A DNA stretch of 64,000 nucleotides from Clostridia bacterium (GTDB taxonomy: Bacteria > Bacillota > Clostridia > Oscillospirales > Acutalibacteraceae), in the NCBI GenBank assembly GCA_017415515.1, contig JAFQGI010000001.1, forward strand, positions 41,412-105,411, given 5' to 3'. The position numbers were made by a program, and so were the translations under genes. The notes under the pieces were generated by a model. The model was not told the DNA's origin and ran no database searches. It saw only the letters and a list, made by a program, of their open reading frames with translations. Positions 58,864 through 64,000 of this stretch are shown here, one piece after another. Within the stretch, counting starts at the first letter, position 1. Each line of letters begins with the position of its first letter.

Positions 58864-59654
58864 AGAAGCTGTTTAAGCATGAGATACATGCCCTGTGGCG
58901 GTTGATGATCCCGATTTGGTGCGTCCTTTTCGGTATGTCGATATTGGGCCGCTTTATCCAACTGTTTGAGCAGGAAACGATGGCTTACAACATCATCAGC
59001 GGATCGGCCGTTTTCTTCTATGTGGTTGCGCTCTTGGCGTGTATCGTATGTCCCTTCGTGTTTGCTATCACTCGCTTTCATCGCAATCTGTTCAGCGGAG
59101 AGGGATATCTGACTTTCACTCTGCCCATTAACACCAATCAGCACATTTTGGTCAAATTGGTGGTGGCGCTGATCACCGAGCTCGTCACGCTGGTGGCGGC
59201 TGTTGTGTCGGTGATCTTGGTTACCTTTGGCGAATTGACGGTTGAGATCGGCAAGGCTATTTGGTATCTGTTCAAACTGTCTGTGCGAGAGTGGGGGGCT
59301 CATATGCCTTTCTACCTTGTGGAGGCAGTAATCGGCGCGATTCTTCTGCTTGCGGTGGAAACGTTGTTGTTTTATGCGTGTATCTGCATCGGTCAACAAT
59401 CCAAGAAAAACCGTACGCTGGCGGCGGTAGGCGCCTATTTCGGCTTTTATGCCATTCAACAGGCGATTGGTACGATGTTCCTGCTTGTCGGCGCCGAGAT
59501 CGATTGGAAGCCGTTAGCGGCTTGGGCCGTTGAGCATCCTTTTGCCACGGTACATCTCTCGCTCTGCGGAGGTATTGTGTTGGCAGCGTTGGTAGGTGGA
59601 TTGTTCTACTATATCTCCCACCGGCTGATCAGTCGTCGCTTGAATCTGGAATAA
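58857..59654 (+). CDS. Membrane protein, permease partner of the YtrB-like ATPase
   Basis: The 265-residue protein has six hydrophobic segments (about 17-38, 45-70, 97-122, 150-172, 180-205, 225-250). Its ATG lies inside the end of the ATPase gene, so it is coupled. No family name can be given from motifs, but position and layout mark it as the transmembrane part of the ABC system. Substrate unknown; such operons respond to cell-wall-active agents in Bacillus. Confidence 0.8.
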   Translation: MVKKLFKHEIHALWRLMIPIWCVLFGMSILGRFIQLFEQETMAYNIISGSAVFFYVVALLACIVCPFVFAITRFHRNLFSGEGYLTFTLPINTNQHILVKLVVALITELVTLVAAVVSVILVTFGELTVEIGKAIWYLFKLSVREWGAHMPFYLVEAVIGAILLLAVETLLFYACICIGQQSKKNRTLAAVGAYFGFYAIQQAIGTMFLLVGAEIDWKPLAAWAVEHPFATVHLSLCGGIVLAALVGGLFYYISHRLISRRLNLE

Positions 59655-59667
59655 GGGAGGGGACAGT

Positions 59668-60402
59668 ATGAGAAAAGTAAAACGGGTTGCCGCCTTGCTA
59701 CTGACAGTGATTATGTGTCTGTCCCTGTGCGGATGCCAAAATTTAGAGGATATGCGTGCGGCTCATGCTTTTTGGCAGGAGGACGGAAGCATTAAATGGA
59801 ATGGGAACGTGTATTTGCCTTTAAAAGACGTGCCCAAGGAAATGCGCTTTGCCCATGGTTCCTCGATATGTGTAACCGAGAAGGATGTTCCGGTATTGCT
59901 TAGCGGTATATTTGGTGACACTTTCAACGCGGATCCCAGCGGCGTACTGTTATGCACTACGTACTATGGTGAGGACGAAGCGTATTACTGTCGCGAGGAT
60001 CAATATGCATATATTCTGGAATATCTGCAGCAAGGGATTGAGTTAAACGTCCTGTTCTATACCTATTGGAAAGACTACGATGCGGATAATCCTGCATTTT
60101 ATTATCTGACCGAAGAACAGCAGCGGACCATCGGCGATTTGTTGAACACAGTGCAATTTGCCGCTGCGGGTAGCGATTTTTACGAATCTTTTGATGTAGA
60201 TGAATATTCGTTGTCCCTTAGCGTTTGTGATGAGAAGCACTGGTTCATCAAAGAATCTGTGTTAGAGATCGCTTGGAAAGACGGTAAGTTTTATTTGATG
60301 TCACCGGAACAGACAATTGGCGAGGTACCGACAGAGGATTACGATGTGTTGAGAAGCATTGTAAGAGCCTATTACAAAGCAGAGATCGAACCGTATTTAT
60401 AA
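59668..60402 (+). CDS. Lipoprotein of unknown function
   Basis: The 244-residue protein has a lipoprotein signal peptide (lipobox LSLCGC, Cys near residue 23) and an acidic, aromatic-rich mature domain with no repeat I recognise. It begins 13 bases after the permease behind GGAGGGG and ends just before a strong terminator, so it belongs to the GntR/ABC operon and may be its exposed component. Confidence 0.75.
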   Translation: MRKVKRVAALLLTVIMCLSLCGCQNLEDMRAAHAFWQEDGSIKWNGNVYLPLKDVPKEMRFAHGSSICVTEKDVPVLLSGIFGDTFNADPSGVLLCTTYYGEDEAYYCREDQYAYILEYLQQGIELNVLFYTYWKDYDADNPAFYYLTEEQQRTIGDLLNTVQFAAAGSDFYESFDVDEYSLSLSVCDEKHWFIKESVLEIAWKDGKFYLMSPEQTIGEVPTEDYDVLRSIVRAYYKAEIEPYL

Positions 60403-60412
60403 TGGCGGATGT

Positions 60413-60447
60413 AACACCCCCGGGGAATGGAACCGGGGGTGTTTCTT
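60413..60447 (+). terminator. Rho-independent terminator
   Basis: An 11-bp perfect, very GC-rich stem (60413-60423 with 60433-60443) followed by TTTCTTT ends the GntR/ABC operon. Confidence 0.8.
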
Positions 60448-60479
60448 TGCAAAATGCGGTAGATATTTGTGGTTTCCTC

Positions 60480-60508
60480 TTGTATTTTGACACAAGATAT
60501 GGTATAGT
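60480..60508 (+). promoter_or_regulatory. Promoter of the RlmB-type methyltransferase
   Basis: TTGTAT (60480-60485), 17-nt spacer, TATAGT (60503-60508). A TTGACA at 60487-60492 is badly spaced for this -10. Confidence 0.5.
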
Positions 60509-60554
60509 ATATCTATATAAGTATGGGATAGTCTACAATTTAGGAGATTTTGTT

Positions 60555-61322
60555 ATGGATAATGAGCAAAAACGCTATGAAGACCATATTGCAGGTCGTA
60601 ATGCCGTAACCGAAGCGCTGAAATCGGGGCGTCCGTTAGATAGTGTGTTGGTTGCGAAAGGTGACCGCCAGGGCAGCATCAGCGCCATTGTGGCCAAGTG
60701 TCGACAGATGAATATTCCTGTTAAAGAGGTGGATAGTCGCAAGCTGGATGCCATGGCACAGAACCACCAGGGCGTTATTGCAGTGGCGGCGTGCAAGGAA
60801 TATGCGGAGTTAGAGGACCTGTTTGCTATTGCTGAGGAGCGAGGAGAACCGCCCTTCTTCATCGTGTGTGACGAGCTGGAGGATCCGCATAATCTGGGTG
60901 CTATTTTGCGTACCGCCGAAGCGGCGGGGGCTCATGGCGTGATTGTGCCTCGACGGCGCGCAGCAGGCTTAACCTCAACGGTATATAAGGCATCTGCCGG
61001 TGCGGTAGAGTACGTACCCGTGGCTCGTGTGGCCAATATCACGGAAACTCTTAAAGATTTGAAAAAACGAGGCATTTGGGTATACGGCTTAGATATGGAT
61101 GGTGAGACCTGGTGTCGTACGGATCTGACCGGAGCTATGGCGCTGGTTGTTGGCTCTGAGGGACGTGGTATCAGCCGTTTGGTCAAGGAACAGTGTGATT
61201 TCATCCTGTCTTTACCTATGGCGGGACAGATTAACTCTCTGAATGCATCGGTGGCATGCGGAATTGTGTTGTATGAGGCTGCCCGCCAGCGTCAGCACAT
61301 TCCTGCGGTACAGCCGAAATGA
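60555..61322 (+). CDS. rlmB: 23S rRNA (guanosine-2'-O)-methyltransferase RlmB-type (SpoU/TrmH)
   Basis: The 255-residue SPOUT methyltransferase has an N-terminal L30e-like substrate domain (IAGRNAVTEALKSGRPLDSV, cut: IAGRNAVTEALKSG) and motifs DELEDPHNLGAILRTAEAAG, LVVGSEGRGISRLV and LPMAGQINSLNASVACGI. It methylates a 2'-OH of 23S rRNA (G2251-like). The next gene starts 33 bases downstream and may be cotranscribed. Confidence 0.93.
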   Translation: MDNEQKRYEDHIAGRNAVTEALKSGRPLDSVLVAKGDRQGSISAIVAKCRQMNIPVKEVDSRKLDAMAQNHQGVIAVAACKEYAELEDLFAIAEERGEPPFFIVCDELEDPHNLGAILRTAEAAGAHGVIVPRRRAAGLTSTVYKASAGAVEYVPVARVANITETLKDLKKRGIWVYGLDMDGETWCRTDLTGAMALVVGSEGRGISRLVKEQCDFILSLPMAGQINSLNASVACGIVLYEAARQRQHIPAVQPK

Positions 61323-61355
61323 TTACTACTGTGAGACAGAAAGAAGGTGGCTTGT

Positions 61356-63995
61356 GTGTCGGATGTCGATAACAAAAAATACAACATTGACGATCTGGTG
61401 AATTCATTGCTGATGGAACGTCAGCAGGAGACGGCTTCGGATGCTCCCGTTGTAGAAACAGAAGACGAAGCAGAGGTTGAGGATCTGTTGATTTTGGATT
61501 CGACGGAGGAAAACGAGGAACTTGTTGAGGAAAGTGTTGTGATAGCAAATCCGAACGAGTTAAAAGAGGGCCAGACCGCCGTGGAGTTGGTTGCGACGGA
61601 TGCTGAGGAGATTCCTTCTGTCGAAGAACCGATAGCCGTTCCTGTGATCGAGAATGCGGTGGCTGAACAAACTGTTCCCGAAGCTACACAGAAAAAGAAG
61701 AAGAAATTGTTTGGCCGCAAAATGGAAGATACGGCGGCTATCGAGCGAAGCTGGGCGGATTGGGGCTTGAAGCCGATTGGGCACTACCGCGCCAAGGATT
61801 CGGTTCCGGTTCCCGTGGTGACGGAAGCACCTGCGGTTGTTGCAACGGTTCCAAACGCAGTGGCGCCGCAGGAGAAACAAGCCCCTGTAAAGGGAACGCA
61901 CGTGGATGAATTTCCTGCGGTAGCGGCAGTTGCCGAAACCATTACCATGCAGGTGGTTTTGCCTTCCGGTGTTGCATTGCCGCGCGGTGAGGAGCATACG
62001 CGTATTGTGCCTACGGCGATGGAAGAAGCGGTTCCGGTGCGTGCGGCAGCTCCTGCCGTCATAGAACTGCCTGATGACGAACAATTGCCGGATCAGCTTT
62101 CATTGGAAGAGATGGTTCGCGTTGAGGATATGGTGCTTCCTGACGATGAAGTGGCGGCAGAGGATGATAATCTGGATCCCGAAGAGCGTCTTCACTTAGC
62201 TCGTGAGGAAAAGGTTCGAGAGTTCACTCTTGATGGTGAGGAAGAAGAGGCGAACGAACCGGAGGACGAGCCAATCGAGGAAGAAGAAGCCGAAATAGAG
62301 GATTTTACGAATTATCAAGATACGGAAGCGGTGGCTTCCGAGCTGAAATATCGTTGCCGTGCTTCTTTGTTTTCCTTTCTGTTTACCGGGTTGATACAGT
62401 TTGCGTTGCTGATTATCACGCTGCTGACCGTCATCGTGGAGGAGCCTCCCATGTCTTCTTCCGCGTACCTGTTGATCCATTTGTTTGGCTTGGGTTTGAT
62501 GATGGTGCTGAATTTTTCCACCATCACGCGGGGCCTATCCGGAATTTTCAGTTTGCGAGCCAATAATGACACGGCACCGGCGCTGGCGTCGGTTGTGTGC
62601 TTGGTGGATGTGATCGTGCATCTGATGAATCCCGATGCTGCGTTGCCCTATTGGACGCCTTTGGTCGGTATTTTGCTGACGCTTTCCGCTGCGGGACACT
62701 ATGCACACGAGGTGTGTGTGCGCCGTAATTTTGCTTTCGTTTCCTATCCCGGTGACAAGTATGCGGCGGCCATTATCGAAGACGAAAATGCTTTGCAGGA
62801 AATTGGCCGGCGAGCGGTCAGCGACGGTGAGGCTACGGTAGCCTATTTCCGCCGTACCGGTTTTTTGACGGAGTACCTTGCCAATGCCTACGATGATGAT
62901 TGCGGCGACGATTGGAGCCGCTGGATGACGCCTGCGGCATTTGGTTTATCTCTGCTCCTGTCGCTGCTGTCCTTGACGAGTGAGTATACCTCCGGTCTGA
63001 TGGATTGGCTGTCGGTGTTGACCGGCATGGTGTGTTTGTCTATGCCTGTCACGATGCTGGCTGTTCAGTTGCCTTTGTCCGCTTGCAGCCGACGGATGCT
63101 GTCGCATGGCGGCTTCTTGACGGGATGGAAGGCGGTTCGCCGATTTGGTCAGCCGGATGCTTTGGCCGTGGACATTGCGGATTTGTATCCGGATGAAAGT
63201 ATGCGCCTACATGGCATCAAAACCTTCTCCGGAACTCATATCGACGAAGCGATTTTGATGGCTGCTTCTTTGGTGGTGCGATCGGGAGGTCCGCTATCCA
63301 TGATTTTCCGTCGTATTATTGAGAATCGTGAGGAACTGCTCTATGAGGTGGATAGCCTTGTGTATGAGCAGGGAATGGGGCTCTCCGGTTGGGTGGATGG
63401 CCGTCGCGTGTTCGTGGGCAACAGTCGTTTGTTGCAAAACCACGGAATCGACGTACCGTCTTCCGACTATGAGGCGCGATATGCAACGGATGGTCGTCGT
63501 TTGGTTTACGTTTCGATTGCCGGTCAACTGTCGGCTATGTTTGTGGTGTCGTATCTGCCTGATCCCGAGATTCAAGCGGCGTTACAGGAGTTGTGCCGTG
63601 CACGGGTAACGCTTTTGGTGCGGTCCTGCGACCCCAACATCACAACCTCGGATTTGTGCGAGAGCTTTGAGCTGGACGAGTATTACGTTGATGTGCTTCC
63701 TGCGGCTGCCGGTCGGATGTATGTGCAGTTGACCGAACAGACGGTAGAGAGTCTGCCTGCTCTGATGGCCTCCAACGGTCATATCTTGGGAACGGCTCGT
63801 GTGCTCTCTGCGTGTCGCGCCTTGCAGGCAAAGGTGCGTATTGCCTTGATCACCCAAACGGTGGTGGCGTTGCTGGGGCTGATTCTTTGTTTGTGGTGGA
63901 CGATGCACAACACATTGTCGCTTTTCCAGCCGCTGCTGCTATTAATTGCATCTTTGTTTTTTACTTGGTTTATCCCTCTCGTTCGGAGAACATAA
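61356..63995 (+). CDS. Large acidic membrane protein: catalytically degenerate P1B-type ATPase
   Basis: The 879-residue protein has an acidic, low-complexity N-terminal region (1-330) with a basic patch KKKKKLFGRK, and about eight membrane segments (near 336-388, 405-450, 525-578, 829-876). From about 565 it aligns with P1B metal ATPases: MVCLSMPVTMLA where CPCALG is usual, FLTGWKAVRRFGQPDALAVD, then DIADLYP (Asp about 606) in place of DKTGTLT; further, GMGLSGWVDGRRVFVGNSRL (about 673-692) and YVSIAGQLSAMFVVSYLPDP match N- and P-domain blocks. TGES and GDGxND are not found. The frame is intact, so it is a pseudoenzyme, not a broken gene. The start GTG 61356 is 8 nt after AGAAGG; GTG 61347 overlaps it. 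Its stop lies 5 bases before the window end. Confidence 0.75.
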   Translation: MSDVDNKKYNIDDLVNSLLMERQQETASDAPVVETEDEAEVEDLLILDSTEENEELVEESVVIANPNELKEGQTAVELVATDAEEIPSVEEPIAVPVIENAVAEQTVPEATQKKKKKLFGRKMEDTAAIERSWADWGLKPIGHYRAKDSVPVPVVTEAPAVVATVPNAVAPQEKQAPVKGTHVDEFPAVAAVAETITMQVVLPSGVALPRGEEHTRIVPTAMEEAVPVRAAAPAVIELPDDEQLPDQLSLEEMVRVEDMVLPDDEVAAEDDNLDPEERLHLAREEKVREFTLDGEEEEANEPEDEPIEEEEAEIEDFTNYQDTEAVASELKYRCRASLFSFLFTGLIQFALLIITLLTVIVEEPPMSSSAYLLIHLFGLGLMMVLNFSTITRGLSGIFSLRANNDTAPALASVVCLVDVIVHLMNPDAALPYWTPLVGILLTLSAAGHYAHEVCVRRNFAFVSYPGDKYAAAIIEDENALQEIGRRAVSDGEATVAYFRRTGFLTEYLANAYDDDCGDDWSRWMTPAAFGLSLLLSLLSLTSEYTSGLMDWLSVLTGMVCLSMPVTMLAVQLPLSACSRRMLSHGGFLTGWKAVRRFGQPDALAVDIADLYPDESMRLHGIKTFSGTHIDEAILMAASLVVRSGGPLSMIFRRIIENREELLYEVDSLVYEQGMGLSGWVDGRRVFVGNSRLLQNHGIDVPSSDYEARYATDGRRLVYVSIAGQLSAMFVVSYLPDPEIQAALQELCRARVTLLVRSCDPNITTSDLCESFELDEYYVDVLPAAAGRMYVQLTEQTVESLPALMASNGHILGTARVLSACRALQAKVRIALITQTVVALLGLILCLWWTMHNTLSLFQPLLLLIASLFFTWFIPLVRRT

Positions 63996-64000
63996 TTAAT

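Noticed and set aside
1-64000. CRISPR arrays, prophage or insertion sequences
   Set aside because: No regularly spaced direct repeats, integrase, transposase or phage structural genes were seen on either strand.

Overview
The window reads as chromosome of an anaerobic, spore-forming (or recently spore-forming) member of the Clostridia, most likely in the Oscillospiraceae/Ruminococcaceae range. The reasons are sporulation genes (ylbJ, yqfC, yqfD, spoIIID, a sigG-like gene, ytfJ), a LexA box of the Gram-positive type, a classical Firmicutes block (phoH-ybeY-era-yqzL-recO-mutS2; scpA-scpB-ytfJ-rluB), strong AGGAGG ribosome sites and a base composition near half GC. The genus assignment is inference. 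I see no transposase, phage module, CRISPR array or rRNA gene; the only tRNA is tRNA-Gly(GCC).

Layout. 1-7.5 kb: small accessory genes, including a nicotinamidase-like hydrolase, a DUF3267 protein, two tandem SGNH hydrolases, GtrA with an overlapping short-chain dehydrogenase, and two cassettes in which a 67-70 aa XRE regulator faces a membrane-protein gene whose consensus promoter carries a palindrome between -35 and -10. 7.5-10.7 kb: a minus-strand amino-sugar operon in which an XRE domain is fused to phosphoglucosamine mutase, followed by a stand-alone GlmU-type acetyltransferase and nagB. 10.7-12.5 kb: a WG-repeat-like lipoprotein behind a highly structured leader RNA, a three-way-junction DNA element and tRNA-Gly. 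12.5-23.8 kb: housekeeping and sporulation genes (ylbJ <-> yqfCD with divergent SigE-like promoters, phoH to mutS2), dinB with a LexA box, and mgtC.

24.0-40.5 kb: a 15-gene plus-strand surface-polysaccharide operon from one promoter to one terminator. It encodes a DegT aminotransferase, an initiating sugar-phosphate transferase, an ATP-grasp ligase, three GT4 glycosyltransferases, a GT-C-like membrane protein, an alkaline-phosphatase-superfamily enzyme, two Pol-beta-type nucleotidyltransferase-fold proteins, a flippase, uridine kinase and the CapE/CapF/CapG set that makes UDP-N-acetyl-L-fucosamine.

40.5-64 kb: spoIIID with a SigE-type promoter, sigG with a one-base frameshift, rpmB, a site-2 protease, scpAB/DUF2953/ytfJ/rluB, a biotin carrier plus carboxyltransferase subunit, a TetR-ABC operon, a nitrilase/HAD pair, an SLC13-like permease, alaX, yebC, a YtrA-type GntR/ABC operon, an RlmB-type methyltransferase and, at the right edge, a large acidic membrane protein that is recognisably a P1B-type ATPase with its catalytic DKTGT motif destroyed.

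The best candidates for new biology are the XRE-GlmM fusion operon (8.2-10.7 kb), the structured leader at 10.8-10.97 kb, the pseudo-P-type ATPase (61.4-64.0 kb), and the uncharacterised phosphatase/nucleotidyltransferase genes in the polysaccharide locus. Coordinates and starts come from reading frames and ribosome-site spacing; no database search was possible.
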